From contig NZ_CP014699.1 in the NCBI RefSeq assembly GCF_001642085.1, positions 310,001-374,000 on the forward strand: 64,000 nucleotides of DNA, in the 5' to 3' direction. This DNA is from Streptococcus pantholopis. Its GTDB lineage: Bacteria; Bacillota; Bacilli; Lactobacillales; Streptococcaceae. Below, piece after piece: positions 20,301 to 28,993 of this stretch; position 1 is the stretch's first letter, and each line of letters begins with the position of its first letter. The notes beneath the pieces were generated by a model. The model was not told the origin of the DNA. It saw nothing but the letters and a program-made list of their open reading frames with translations, and made no database searches. Position numbers and translations under genes: made by a program.

Positions 20301-20674
20301 GGTTTGTTGTGCGTTACCAGTCTGGAAAAGAGGCAATCACAGGTTTTATGGAAGAGCCTTGGCATGTTCGCTATATCGGCAAAGAAGCTCAAGAAATTTA
20401 TGAGTCTGGACTAAGTTTGGAAGAATATTACGGTTTTAAAGGCGGTAATTATTCTTATGCTCAAACTTTGAATAATAATTCTCTCCCTAGTCAAGGTAGC
20501 TACACCTTTACAAAACGTTCTTCTGTTAAAGCAGAGGCTAAAGTCTCTAGTCCAGAGTTGGCTTACTATGACAAAGGGAATACAGTAAACTATGACAAAG
20601 TGCTATTTTCAGACGGTTGTCAATGGATTTCTTATATTGCTTTTAGTGGTGTCAGGCGCTATATTGCCATATGA
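17384..20674 (+). CDS. YSIRK surface protein with SH3/Bsp repeats and VanY carboxypeptidase domain
   Basis: This is a secreted 1096-residue wall protein. The signal is RFSIRKYTFGAVSVLLGC, cleaved near AEEQ. An acidic region follows to about 185, then SH3-like domains at about 191-255 and 262-325, Bsp repeat 1 (346-443), SH3 (451-515), Bsp repeats 2-4 (533-627, 635-728, 737-832), a D,D/L,D-carboxypeptidase of the VanY/peptidase M15B type (845-1018) and a last SH3 (1034-1096). The zinc/catalytic motifs SEHQTGLAYDL and EEPWHVRYI are intact. It should trim peptidoglycan stem peptides while bound to the wall. GGGAGGAGG precedes the ATG. The modules are shared with the CHAP protein upstream, implying duplication and shuffling. 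Confidence 0.9.
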   Translation: MKGNFLIRERQRFSIRKYTFGAVSVLLGCVLFFGGQRVLAEEQNSVCPQETVAEEVKESAEGAIADVYLGTAEDNQLQTVEIGSSEVSISEQQQTYDTDTGQSVGDGTTADVVLSEMLIQTETAVTDSFELSAESEKPETADNSLQLVSSLEETVDPVQTRTVFNVNDFLAESNFISPVSLSESKMVASGSLPNQGNYVYTKRTEVKNEPKLSARTEFYVNAGDKVFYDQLITADGYQWISYLSYSGVRRYAAISEQTSVQVPKIQSLASQGLYTFTKEVTVKSEPKQSAPVQFVFNKGETINYDSVLDSDGHQWLSYISYSGIRRYVDIGQSIKSAIKPQITENKVTGQLIIQNKTSEGFEVLVTNVSDNNGIVSVKVPVWTVNAGQDDIIWYNASKQNNGDYRVAVKISNHKNEHGTYNVHLYYVENNGKTVGVASTHTNVAAVSTVASAIPSRGSYRFTKNVDVKNQPRLSAKTEFTFTKGEAINYDRVLTEDNYQWLSYVSYSGIRRYIPIIENTTDDKKIINSQTQVTRTGNIAIHNQTSDGFDVIIDNIFDSKGIQSVKVPVWSVRNGQDDLIWYDAVRHNNNYKVTVKRSNHKNDYGDYYINLYYVENDNQLAGIVSAKTTLSEPQVVRTGNLSIQNQSSDRFDVIVSNVSDSRGIREVKIPVWTDKNGQDDLIWYNGHRQNDGNYKITVNRSSHKNEYGDYHVHLYYIENDGQTVGITSTEVTLSEPKTSGTIAIEDKSSQGFTVVIQNVSSPVGIQAVKVPVWSTQGGQDDLIWYDAVNQGGGTYKAIVRTSAHQNSYGEYNIHLYYVQRDGTMMGIVATKTIVEAPKTNEKREVTYNGSYYSIQGKYDQILVVNKNYPLSPTYNPGENGTAKAAFVRMRDDMIKQGYNVGYGYSGFRSYSTQAELYQSYVNRDGQTAADRYSARPGYSEHQTGLAYDLTDKSGALLEDKAASDWLRKNAHKYGFVVRYQSGKEAITGFMEEPWHVRYIGKEAQEIYESGLSLEEYYGFKGGNYSYAQTLNNNSLPSQGSYTFTKRSSVKAEAKVSSPELAYYDKGNTVNYDKVLFSDGCQWISYIAFSGVRRYIAI

Positions 20675-20711
20675 ATCCTACATCGGTATTTAAACAGGTA
20701 AAAGACTTCCA

Positions 20712-20755
20712 CAAAAAAAATAGGAGTTCATGAAAATGAACTTCTATTTTTTTGT
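20712..20755 (+). terminator. Terminator after VanY gene
   Basis: The stem AAATAGGAGTTCAT / ATGAACTTCTATTT with a tiny loop ends in T7. The following 150 bp up to the convergent activase gene hold nothing I recognise. Confidence 0.85.
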
Positions 20756-20907
20756 TTTCTATCGTTTCCGCTAGCCTTTGGCGGGTTAGCAGCGCTAAAA
20801 ACTATTTTCAGATTAAACTTGGTTTTCTTCTGTTTACTGTTTAAACTGCGGCTCTGTAAACCAGCATCAGCTTGACATTGCAGGAAAGTCTGAGGTTTTC
20901 TCTTATT

Positions 20908-21684
20908 TTAAAAGAAACAGTGAATATTGTGTTCAAGAAAGACATTTTGGTAATCAATCAAGTCTTCTGGGTGAAGGGCTGGGACTCCTGCCATATCATA
21001 AGAGCGTTTGAGCAAAGCGTATTTGTTTTCGCCGAATTGATGGAAAGGAAGAAGCTGTACCTCTCTAATATCCAAAGTATTAAAGAGCTGGGCAAAAGCT
21101 TTGGCATCTTCGAGTGAGTCATTGAAATGGGGGATAACCGGTATTCTTAAAACAATCGTTTTTCCTTGCTCAAAGGCATAGTGGATATTTTTAATAATGA
21201 GTTCATTCCGAACACCGGTGACTTTAGTGTGCCTTATGGTGTTATAATGCTTAAGATCGGTATAGATAAAATCAACATATGAAATAAGATCCACAAACTG
21301 TTCATGTTTGGCGAAGGCTGTTGTCTCAATAGCAGTATGTATACCTAATGCTTTAGCCCGTTTTAAAATGGCTCTGGCAAATTCATATTGCGCAAAAATT
21401 TCACCGCCGGATAAGGTTAAACCGCCGCCTGATTCTTCGTAAAAATCCTGATCCTTTAAAACCTCTTCTATAATCTCATCAACGGTGCGTTCCTCACCAA
21501 TTGTGGTTGGCAGCTTGGTTTCTGCATCTAATATTGGTTCAGGCTGATGTTTTTGAGATTCTGGATTTGAACACCAAGGGCAGCGCAAGGGGCAGCCCTT
21601 TAAGAAAACAGTTGTCCGGATGCCTGGCCCATCGTGAATACTGAAATGCTGGATGTTGAAAACAATGCCTTTGTCCGCGGTCAT
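20908..21684 (-). CDS. Glycyl-radical enzyme activating enzyme (radical SAM)
   Basis: This encodes a 258-residue radical-SAM activase with the cluster motif CPLRCPWC (Cx3Cx2C) in DGPGIRTTVFLKGCPLRCPWCSNPE and the SGGE SAM-binding motif. It installs the glycyl radical on its partner, here the large enzyme at 22678-25134. It is transcribed away from the regulator gene with GGAGGAAAG before the start. Gene order matches the S. mutans pfl2-type locus, where it is often labelled pflE or pflC. It is shorter than activases that carry two extra ferredoxin clusters, and no such insert is seen. Confidence 0.9.
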   Translation of the reverse strand: MTADKGIVFNIQHFSIHDGPGIRTTVFLKGCPLRCPWCSNPESQKHQPEPILDAETKLPTTIGEERTVDEIIEEVLKDQDFYEESGGGLTLSGGEIFAQYEFARAILKRAKALGIHTAIETTAFAKHEQFVDLISYVDFIYTDLKHYNTIRHTKVTGVRNELIIKNIHYAFEQGKTIVLRIPVIPHFNDSLEDAKAFAQLFNTLDIREVQLLPFHQFGENKYALLKRSYDMAGVPALHPEDLIDYQNVFLEHNIHCFF

Positions 21685-21718
21685 AAGACTTTCCTCCTTC
21701 TAATACTAGTTTAAACTA

Positions 21719-21755
21719 AAAACGAAACAATATCAATTACGAACGAAAGAAAAAA
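21719..21755. promoter_or_regulatory. Candidate DeoR-type operator between activase and regulator
   Basis: The segment contains AAACGAAAC and ATTACGAACGAAAGAAAA, variants of the ATTACGAAAGAAAA sequence repeated at the glycyl-radical-enzyme promoter. TTTCG-containing repeats are typical DeoR-family targets. Its position suits autoregulation and control of the divergent activase gene. Confidence 0.5.
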
Positions 21756-21808
21756 GTGCTGTTTTTCCAAAGAAAAATTTGTTAAAATAAAGTGGTGAGG
21801 TGAAAAAA

Positions 21809-22552
21809 ATGAACCGTTTAGATAAGATTATCAGCTTGGTTTCCCAAGAAAAAAAAATAGATGTCAATACCCTCTCTGAAAAGATGGGGGTTTCCAAAGT
21901 AACCATTCGCAAAGATTTAGATAAATTGGAGAGGAGAGGACTGCTTCACAGAGAACATGGCTATGCAGTTCTGAACAGCGGCGATGATTTAAACGTCCGG
22001 CTCTCTTACAATTACGCGGTCAAAAAACGTATTGCCGAAAGAGCAGCTGAACTGATAAGAGATAATGATACCATTATGATTGAGTCCGGTTCCACCTGTG
22101 CCTTGCTGGCAGAGGCGGTCTGCCAGACACGGCGGAATGTCAAAATGATTACGAATTCCTGTTTTATTGCCAATTACATTCGAAACTATGATTCCTGTCA
22201 GGTGATTTTACTTGGAGGCAATTACCAGCCGGTTTCTGAAGTAACAGTAGGCCCTCTTGTTAAAGAAATGATTAGTTTTTTCCATGTGGACAAGCTGTTT
22301 GTCGGAACAGACGGCTTTGATCCTTCTGTAGGTTTTATGGGTAAAGACATGATGCGCTGTGAAGCAGTAAGCTGCATGGCTGACAGAGCAGATGAATTAG
22401 TGATATTGACAGACTCCAGTAAGTTCACTAAACGCAGTCTGGTCCATCAGTTTTCATTAGAGCAGGTTAAGCAAGTCATAACCGACAGCTCACTGGCTGA
22501 TGAACAGCACCGTCTGCTGACGGCGCAAGACATCCGAGTTACAGTAGTTTAA
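21809..22552 (+). CDS. DeoR-family transcriptional regulator of the GRE operon
   Basis: This encodes a 247-residue protein with an N-terminal helix-turn-helix (TLSEKMGVSKVTIRKDLDKLERRGLLHREHG) and a C-terminal DeoRC sugar-phosphate sensor domain (IMIESGSTCALLAEA, LLGGNYQPVSE, FVGTDGFDPSVGFMG). ATG at 21809 is chosen because GGTGAGGTG sits six bases upstream; the in-frame GTG at 21800 lies within that site. It stands between the activase and the enzyme it probably controls, with matching operator-like repeats at both promoters. The inducer is likely a phosphorylated sugar or polyol. Confidence 0.9.
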   Translation: MNRLDKIISLVSQEKKIDVNTLSEKMGVSKVTIRKDLDKLERRGLLHREHGYAVLNSGDDLNVRLSYNYAVKKRIAERAAELIRDNDTIMIESGSTCALLAEAVCQTRRNVKMITNSCFIANYIRNYDSCQVILLGGNYQPVSEVTVGPLVKEMISFFHVDKLFVGTDGFDPSVGFMGKDMMRCEAVSCMADRADELVILTDSSKFTKRSLVHQFSLEQVKQVITDSSLADEQHRLLTAQDIRVTVV

Positions 22553-22603
22553 TCATCGCTTGCACTTTCCGCTTGGAAGGTGTTTTTTTCTTGCAAAAAA
22601 GTC

Positions 22604-22667
22604 TTGCATTTTGCTTTTTAAGGGTTATAATGATTACGAAAGAAAAAAAATATATTACGAAAGAAAA
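22604..22667 (+). promoter_or_regulatory. GRE operon promoter with twin operators
   Basis: -35 TTGCAT (22604-22609), 16 bp, then -10 TATAAT (22626-22631). Two identical ATTACGAAAGAAAA boxes begin at 22633 and 22654, 21 bp apart and overlapping the transcription start. A repressor bound to both on one DNA face would block initiation. The related box upstream of the regulator supports DeoR binding. Confidence 0.65.
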
Positions 22668-22677
22668 GGAGAAAATG

Positions 22678-25134
22678 ATGGCTGTCCAATTATTAACCCA
22701 AAACTACACAAACGCTACTCAGAAAAATTCGCAGCAGCATTTCGGCTATTTGACCGAGCGTATGTATGCTTATCGTGATAAGGTGCTTGATAAAAAGCCT
22801 TATATTGATGCAGAACGGGCGATTTTAGCAACCGAAAGCTATCGTAAGCATCAAAACCAGCCGGTTGTGATGAAACGTGCCTTAATGCTGAAAAATATTT
22901 TGGAAAAAATGTCAATCTATATTGATGATGAAACCCTGATTGTCGGCAATCAAGCTTCCGGTGATAAGGATGCACCGATTTTTCCTGAGTATACTCTTGA
23001 ATTTGTTATGAATGAGCTTGATCTTTTTGAAAAGCGTGATGGCGATGTCTTCTACATTACAGAAGAAACAAAAGATGAGCTGCGCAAACTGGCGCCTTTT
23101 TGGGAGAACAACAATCTCCGTGCTAAAGCAGGAGCCGTTCTTCCTGAAGAAGTGGAAGTCTATATGGAAACCGAATTCTTCGGTATGGAAGGTAAAATGA
23201 ATTCTGGTGATGCTCATTTGGCTGTTAATTATCAAAAGCTTTTACAAGAAGGGCTCATCGGATTTGAGAAAAAAACGCGTCAGGCTAAGGCTGATCTTGA
23301 TCTGACAGTCCCTGAAAGCATTGATAAGTACCATTTTTATGATGCGATTTTGATTGTGATTGAGGCTGTCAAAACTTATGCCAACCGTTTTGCTAAACTG
23401 GCAAGCGAAATGGCAGAAACTGCCTCTCCCAAGCGACGTAAAGAGTTATTGGAAATCGCCGATATCTGTCAGCATGTGCCCTACCGTCCGGCGCGCAGCT
23501 TTGCAGAGGCAGTCCAATCGGTCTGGTTTATTCAATGTATCCTGCAAATCGAATCCAATGGGCATTCCCTCTCCTACGGGCGTTTTGATCAGTATATGTA
23601 TCCCTATGCTAAGGCTGATTTAGAGGCCGGTCGCGAGACAGAGGACTCTATTATTGAACGCCTGACTAATCTTTGGATTAAAACCTTAACAATCAACAAG
23701 GTTCGCAGTCAGGCCCATACTTTCTCATCTGCCGGCAGTCCGCTCTATCAAAATGTTACTATCGGCGGACAAACGCGTGATAAAAAAGATGCTGTTAATC
23801 CCCTGTCATTCTTGGTACTCAAATCAGTAGCACAGACTCATTTGCCGCAGCCTAATCTGACTGTTCGCTATCATGCGGGACTTCATAAGGCCTTTATGAA
23901 CGAAGCTATTGAAGTAATGAAGCTTGGATTTGGAATGCCGGCTTTCAATAATGATGAAGTCATTATCCCTTCCTTTATTGCTAAAGGTGTAGCAGAAGAA
24001 GATGCCTATGATTATTCAGCTATCGGCTGTGTTGAAACGGCTGTTCCCGGTAAATGGGGCTATCGCTGTACAGGTATGAGTTATATGAATTTTCCTAAAG
24101 TGTTGCTCATCACGATGAACGGCGGTATAGATCCGGCTTCAGGCAAGCGGTTTGCACCAGATTACGGGCGCTTTACTCAAATGACTTCTTATGCTGAACT
24201 CAAAACGGCTTGGGATAAAACGCTGCGTTATTTGACTCGTATGAGTGTTATTGTAGAAAATGCCATTGATCTCAGTCTTGAACGTGAAGTACCAGATATT
24301 CTTTGTTCGGCCTTAACAGATGACTGTATTGGCCGAGGGAAACATCTGAAGGAAGGCGGAGCTGTCTATGACTTTATTTCTGGTCTGCAAGTCGGTATCG
24401 CCAATCTGGCAGATTCTCTGGCAGCCATTAAGAAATTGGTTTTTGAAGAAAAGCGGCTGACGACTGGTGAACTCTGGGATGCACTGCAGTCAGATTATGC
24501 CGGTGAGCGCGGTGAGGCAATCCGTCAGATGCTGATCAATGACGCACCAAAATACGGCAATGATGACGACTATGCTGATAGTTTGGTACGTGACTGCTAT
24601 GATGTGTACGTAGATGAAATAGCAAAATATCCCAACACGCGCTATGGCCGCGGGCCAATCGGCGGTATCCGCTATTCAGGTACTTCCTCCATTTCAGCTA
24701 ATGTCGGTCAGGGGCGCGGTACCTTAGCAACACCTGACGGCCGCCATGCAGGAACACCGCTGGCAGAGGGCTGTTCACCATCACATAATATGGATAAAAA
24801 GGGACCTACTTCAGTTTTAAAATCTGTTTCAAAATTACCAACTGAGGAAATTGTTGGCGGTGTTTTGCTCAATCAAAAAGTTAATCCCCAAACGCTTGCT
24901 AAAGAAGAAGACAAGGCAAAACTTATTGCTCTTCTGCGTGCTTTCTTTAACCGCCTGCACGGCTACCATATCCAATACAATGTTGTCTCGCGCGAAACCT
25001 TGATTGATGCTCAAAAGCATCCGGAAAAACACCGTGACTTGATTGTGCGTGTAGCAGGTTATTCGGCCTTCTTCAATGTGCTCTCAAAAGCGACACAGGA
25101 TGATATTATTGCTCGGACAGAACATGTGATTTAA
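22678..25134 (+). CDS. Glycyl-radical enzyme, PflD/YbiW type
   Basis: This encodes an 818-residue glycyl radical enzyme. The active-site loop is [17 protein letters not shown] (Cys451, Glu453) and the radical site is RVAGYSAFF (Gly794). The Cys-Val-Glu loop and the lack of the Cys-Cys pair separate it from true pyruvate formate-lyase and place it among dehydratase-like PflD/YbiW enzymes. It is often annotated formate C-acetyltransferase 2 in streptococci. Its substrate is unknown; the operon partners (aldolase and glycerol dehydrogenase) point to C3 polyol or ketose chemistry. ATG at 22678 has the best spacing from GGAG; longer upstream frames cross the promoter and are rejected. Confidence 0.9.
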   Translation: MAVQLLTQNYTNATQKNSQQHFGYLTERMYAYRDKVLDKKPYIDAERAILATESYRKHQNQPVVMKRALMLKNILEKMSIYIDDETLIVGNQASGDKDAPIFPEYTLEFVMNELDLFEKRDGDVFYITEETKDELRKLAPFWENNNLRAKAGAVLPEEVEVYMETEFFGMEGKMNSGDAHLAVNYQKLLQEGLIGFEKKTRQAKADLDLTVPESIDKYHFYDAILIVIEAVKTYANRFAKLASEMAETASPKRRKELLEIADICQHVPYRPARSFAEAVQSVWFIQCILQIESNGHSLSYGRFDQYMYPYAKADLEAGRETEDSIIERLTNLWIKTLTINKVRSQAHTFSSAGSPLYQNVTIGGQTRDKKDAVNPLSFLVLKSVAQTHLPQPNLTVRYHAGLHKAFMNEAIEVMKLGFGMPAFNNDEVIIPSFIAKGVAEEDAYDYSAIGCVETAVPGKWGYRCTGMSYMNFPKVLLITMNGGIDPASGKRFAPDYGRFTQMTSYAELKTAWDKTLRYLTRMSVIVENAIDLSLEREVPDILCSALTDDCIGRGKHLKEGGAVYDFISGLQVGIANLADSLAAIKKLVFEEKRLTTGELWDALQSDYAGERGEAIRQMLINDAPKYGNDDDYADSLVRDCYDVYVDEIAKYPNTRYGRGPIGGIRYSGTSSISANVGQGRGTLATPDGRHAGTPLAEGCSPSHNMDKKGPTSVLKSVSKLPTEEIVGGVLLNQKVNPQTLAKEEDKAKLIALLRAFFNRLHGYHIQYNVVSRETLIDAQKHPEKHRDLIVRVAGYSAFFNVLSKATQDDIIARTEHVI

Positions 25135-25169
25135 TCATTAGAGTAAGCGAGACAGAAAGGATAGGACTT

Positions 25170-25838
25170 ATGGAATTCTTATTGGATACATTGAACTTAG
25201 AAGCTATCAGAAGATGGTCAGAGATTTTGCCTTTGGCCGGAGTGACCTCCAACCCAACTATTATCAAAAAAGAAGGCAAGATCGATGTCTTTAAGCGTAT
25301 TAAAGAAGTGCGTGATATTATCGGCAAGGACAGCAGTTTACATGTACAGGTTGTAGCCCAGGATTATGAAGGGATCCTTAAAGATGCTGCCGAGATTCGC
25401 AAACAAGCCGGCGATACTATTTTTATTAAAGTTCCCGTGACTACGGCAGGATTAAGAGCGATTAAGACCTTAAAAAAAGAAGGTTCTAAGGTTACTGCCA
25501 CAGCTATTTACACTGTATTTCAAGGGCTTTTAGCTATTGAAGCCGGTGCAGATTACTTAGCGCCTTACTATAACCGTATGGAAAATCTGAATATTGACTC
25601 AGCAGCAGTTATTAGACAGCTATCGCAGGCTATTGAACAACAGAGAGCAGCATCTAAGATTTTAGCCGCCAGTTTTAAAAATGTCGGCCAAATCAATCAA
25701 GCATTCAGCTCCGGTGCTCACGCTGTAACTGCAGGACCTGATATCTTTGAAGCTGGTTTTGCTATGCCTTCTATCCAAAAAGCAGTTGATGACTTTACGG
25801 CTGATTGGCAGGCTGTCTACGGCAAGAACCATCTTTAG
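25170..25838 (+). CDS. Fructose-6-phosphate aldolase / transaldolase-like
   Basis: This encodes a 222-residue member of the small transaldolase family (FSA/MipB/TalC). Family motifs are [26 protein letters not shown] and the Schiff-base lysine K87 in [11 protein letters not shown] enzymes cleave fructose-6-phosphate to dihydroxyacetone and glyceraldehyde-3-phosphate. It follows the glycyl radical enzyme by 35 bp and precedes gldA, an association also seen in E. coli pfl/fsa/gldA loci. This suggests dihydroxyacetone passes to glycerol dehydrogenase. GAAAGGATAGG precedes the ATG. Confidence 0.88.
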   Translation: MEFLLDTLNLEAIRRWSEILPLAGVTSNPTIIKKEGKIDVFKRIKEVRDIIGKDSSLHVQVVAQDYEGILKDAAEIRKQAGDTIFIKVPVTTAGLRAIKTLKKEGSKVTATAIYTVFQGLLAIEAGADYLAPYYNRMENLNIDSAAVIRQLSQAIEQQRAASKILAASFKNVGQINQAFSSGAHAVTAGPDIFEAGFAMPSIQKAVDDFTADWQAVYGKNHL

Positions 25839-25911
25839 TCAGGCAAAACTTAAAGAGCCTTTAAAAAACGCTGTCCAACCCCCTTTATTGTGTGAAGGAA
25901 AGGAATTCAAC

Positions 25912-27003
25912 ATGAAAGTATTTACCAGTCCATCTCGCTACATTCAAGGTAAAAACGCCCTGTTTCATAACATTAAATCAATTCTTAATCTGGGCTCTCA
26001 TCCGCTTTTGCTGGCTGATGATGTGGTTTATGACATTATTGGCAGCCGGTTTGAAAAGCACTTAGCTCAAGAGGGTTTGATTGTAACCCGCTTATCCTTT
26101 AACGGTGAAGCTTCAGAGAATGAAATTAACCGTGTAACGACTGTTGCTAAAGAAAAAAAGAATGATTTAATTATTGGTCTTGGCGGAGGAAAAACAATTG
26201 ACAGTGCTAAGGCAGTTGCTGATTTGCTGGGAGTTCCGGTCGTGATTGCCCCAACTGTTGCCTCGACAGATGCGCCAACTTCAGCTTTATCGGTTATTTA
26301 TTCAGATGAAGGAACTTTTGAAAAGTACATGTTCTATTCAAAAAATCCAGATTTGGTTTTAGTTGATACGACCGTCATCAGTAAAGCCCCTAAACGTCTT
26401 TTGGCTTCCGGAATGGCTGATGCTTTGGCGACATGGGTGGAGGCAAGAGCTGTCCAACAAAGAAATGGGGAAACCATGGTTGGGTCCTCCCAGACCTTGG
26501 CAGGTCTAGCAATTGCTCAGGTCTGTGAAAAGACCTTATTCGCCGATGGAATTCAGGCTTTAGCAGCTTGTGAAGCTCAAGCTGTGACCAAGGCTTTAGA
26601 CAATGTCATTGAAGCCAATACCTTGCTTAGCGGTATTGGATTTGAAAGCGGTGGTTTAGCAGCTGCTCACGCTATTCATAATGGTTTTACAGCCTTAACC
26701 GGTGACATTCACCACCTAACACATGGTGAAAAAGTAGCTTATGGGACGCTGACTCAGCTTTTCCTTGAAAATCGTTCAAAGGAAGAGATTGATAAATATA
26801 TTCGTTTTTACCGTCAAATTGGCATGCCGACGACCTTGGCAGAAATGCACCTTGCCCAAGCCTCTTATGAAGATTTACTCAAAGTCGGCCGGCAGGCAAC
26901 TGTTAAAGGAGAGACGATACACCAGATGCCGTTTAAGGTCACACCTGAAGCTGTCGCAGACGCTCTTATTACAGTTGATCAATATGTCAGAGAGCTCTAT
27001 TAA
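25912..27003 (+). CDS. gldA: Glycerol dehydrogenase
   Basis: This NAD-dependent, zinc-binding iron-type alcohol dehydrogenase interconverts glycerol and dihydroxyacetone. The 363-residue protein has GLGGGKTIDSAKAVAD (NAD site), APTVASTDAPTSALSV, and metal ligands in the GMADALATWVEA, HAIHNGFTAL and THGEKVAYG segments. ATG at 25912 follows GGAAAGGAATTC. A longer in-frame extension into the aldolase gene adds unrelated sequence and is rejected. It is the last gene of the GRE operon, and a terminator follows. Confidence 0.93.
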   Translation: MKVFTSPSRYIQGKNALFHNIKSILNLGSHPLLLADDVVYDIIGSRFEKHLAQEGLIVTRLSFNGEASENEINRVTTVAKEKKNDLIIGLGGGKTIDSAKAVADLLGVPVVIAPTVASTDAPTSALSVIYSDEGTFEKYMFYSKNPDLVLVDTTVISKAPKRLLASGMADALATWVEARAVQQRNGETMVGSSQTLAGLAIAQVCEKTLFADGIQALAACEAQAVTKALDNVIEANTLLSGIGFESGGLAAAHAIHNGFTALTGDIHHLTHGEKVAYGTLTQLFLENRSKEEIDKYIRFYRQIGMPTTLAEMHLAQASYEDLLKVGRQATVKGETIHQMPFKVTPEAVADALITVDQYVRELY

Positions 27004-27048
27004 AAACTGCTATTCATTTTGGTGAGCTGCTGTATTTTCAGGTAAAAA

Positions 27049-27087
27049 GGAAGCTGAGACAAAAAATATCTCAGCTTCTTTTGTTTT
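27049..27087 (+). terminator. Terminator after gldA
   Basis: The stem GGAAGCTGAGA / TCTCAGCTTC with a 9-nt loop is followed by TTTTGTTTT. Confidence 0.85.
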
Positions 27088-27239
27088 ATAGCAGTACAGT
27101 CATTTTTGGGACCGTTTCGGTCAGTGTCAGAAGAAAACTGTTTTTCTTTTTCTGTTTAATTAAGTAAGGAAATTTAGAGCCAGCACCGTGTTTGCCGACT
27201 GTAGTCACGGTAAAGCTGGCCGAATTTTTTATATAAAAT

Positions 27240-27274
27240 GCGCACCCCTGCCAAGACGACTAGAAGGGTGCGGC
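27240..27274. repeat. Fragment of the leader-associated repeat family
   Basis: CGCACCC and GGGTGCG flank CTGCCAAGACGACTAGAA. The same hairpin-forming core occurs within the larger repeats near 32840, 45290, 45665 and 55015. The rest of the 27088-27413 intergenic region contains nothing else I recognise. Confidence 0.5.
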
Positions 27275-27410
27275 TCAAATCGATTCTGCTTTCTTTAATA
27301 AGACACAGGCTTTCCCAAACGGTCCTCGCTGGTCTTTTTTGTTATTATATCAAAAAAGGTGAGCTTTTCCATTTTCGGCTTTTTAGGTTTTGCTCAAAGC
27401 CAATGTTTAA

Positions 27411-27419
27411 TGCTATAAT
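27411..27419 (+). promoter_or_regulatory. Extended -10 promoter of DEAD-box helicase
   Basis: TGCTATAAT is followed by a 26-nt leader that includes GAGGT before the ATG, so unlike proB, rsmH and ylbF this transcript has a normal ribosome site. Confidence 0.6.
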
Positions 27420-27445
27420 AAAAAGTGAAGAAATTGAGGTAAATG

Positions 27446-28789
27446 ATGTTATTTAAGGAATTTAATTTCAGCGCTTTTATTCAGGAAGCCTTAGATGAAC
27501 TGGGTTTTCAGGAGCCGACAGCTGTTCAGGAAAAACTGATACCTGTCATTCGCTCCGGAGTCGATCTGGTTGGAGAGTCTCAGACGGGGTCGGGTAAGAC
27601 ACATACCTTTCTCTTACCGATTTTTGAAAAACTAAACCCTGACATTTCAGCTGTTCAGGCTGTTATCACGGTGCCCAGCCGAGAATTAGCCTATCAAATT
27701 TTGCAGGCAGCAAAGCAGATTGCCGTTCATTCACAGTCTGACATTCGCATCGCTCATTATGTTGGCGGAACTGATAAGCTCCGGCAGCTTGAAAAGCTTA
27801 AATCAAGCCAGCCTCATATCGTGATTGGAACACCGGGGCGTATCTATGATCTCCTGCAGTCAGGATCCCTAGTGATTCACAAGACCCAGACCTTTGTTGT
27901 AGACGAAGCTGATATGACCTTGGATATGGGCTTTTTGGATACAGTTGATAAAATTGCTGCTGCATTGCCTAAAGAGGTGCAGATTCTTGTGTTTTCGGCA
28001 ACTATTCCGCAAAAGCTTCAGCCTTTTTTAAAAAAATACTTGGCTAATCCGGTTATAGAAAAGATTGCCTCTGAATCGGTCATTGCAGATAGTATCGACA
28101 ATTGGCTGCTGTCAACTAAGGGGCGGGAAAAAAACACTCAGATCTTAGAAATGACAAAAGCTCTTTCCCCCTATCTGGCTATTATCTTTGTCAATACTAA
28201 AGAACGTGCAGAAGACCTGCACGCTTATCTGACAAGTAATGGCGTAAAGGCTGCTAAACTCCACGGCGGTGTTGTACCCCGCGAACGTAGGCGGATTATG
28301 AATCAGGTTAAAAAACTTGATTTTGATTATATCGTTGCAACAGACCTTGCGGCCCGCGGAATTGATATTGAAGGTGTCAGTCATGTGATTAATGACGCGA
28401 TTCCTCAAGACCTGTCCTTTTTTATACACCGTGTCGGCCGTACCGGGCGCAACGGTTTGCCGGGAATCGCCATTACATTGTATCAGCCGGATGATGACTC
28501 TGATATCAGGGAGTTAGAAAAAATGGGTATCCGCTTTGTGCCTAAGATTTTAAAAGACGGACATTTCCAAAATACCTATGACCGAGACCGGCGTTTGCAC
28601 CGCAAACCGGCTTACCAGCCTTTGGATACTGAAATGATCGGTCTGATTAAAAAGAAAAAGAAGAAAATCAAACCTGGTTATAAAAAGAAAATTCAGTGGC
28701 AGGCCAATGAAAAACGGCGCAAAGAGCGCCGGGCTGCAGCCCGTTCTCAAGAACGTTCCAAGCGAAAAGCTAAGAGACAGAGTTTTTAA
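27446..28789 (+). CDS. DEAD-box RNA helicase (CshB/YqfR-like)
   Basis: This encodes a 447-residue ATP-dependent RNA helicase with all core motifs in order: Q-motif FQEPTAVQ, SQTGSGKT, PSRELAYQ, GTPGRIYDLL, VDEADM (the DEAD box), FSATIP, ATDLAARGIDI and HRVGRTGR. A lysine/arginine-rich tail (KKKKKKIKPGYKKK and onward) should bind RNA. Length and tail fit the cold-shock-type CshB/YqfR group, which acts in rRNA maturation and mRNA decay. ATG 27446 has better spacing from GAGGT than 27443. It is a single-gene unit ending in a terminator. Confidence 0.9.
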   Translation: MLFKEFNFSAFIQEALDELGFQEPTAVQEKLIPVIRSGVDLVGESQTGSGKTHTFLLPIFEKLNPDISAVQAVITVPSRELAYQILQAAKQIAVHSQSDIRIAHYVGGTDKLRQLEKLKSSQPHIVIGTPGRIYDLLQSGSLVIHKTQTFVVDEADMTLDMGFLDTVDKIAAALPKEVQILVFSATIPQKLQPFLKKYLANPVIEKIASESVIADSIDNWLLSTKGREKNTQILEMTKALSPYLAIIFVNTKERAEDLHAYLTSNGVKAAKLHGGVVPRERRRIMNQVKKLDFDYIVATDLAARGIDIEGVSHVINDAIPQDLSFFIHRVGRTGRNGLPGIAITLYQPDDDSDIRELEKMGIRFVPKILKDGHFQNTYDRDRRLHRKPAYQPLDTEMIGLIKKKKKKIKPGYKKKIQWQANEKRRKERRAAARSQERSKRKAKRQSF

Positions 28790-28807
28790 TTCATAATAAA
28801 AAGCCAT

Positions 28808-28841
28808 AGGCAGCGCTATTGTCAACAGCTGCCTTTTTGTT
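28808..28841 (+). terminator. Terminator after helicase
   Basis: The stem AGGCAGC / GCTGCCT with a 13-nt loop is followed by TTTTTG. Confidence 0.7.
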
Positions 28842-28993
28842 TTAAATTTTTCATTCTTAACTGTTTTTTAATGTAGTAAAAAGATAAGAGAGAATTTAAT
28901 GAGTGGAAACTCTTTGCTTTTTTTAGAATGACATTGCGATAAGGCTTAAATTTTGCTAAAATTGAGAATAAATAATAGTTAAGAGGTACAGAC

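Noticed and set aside
25747-25911. 55-residue N-terminal extension of gldA
   Set aside because: It overlaps the aldolase gene in another frame and lacks a ribosome site; the family start is at 25912.
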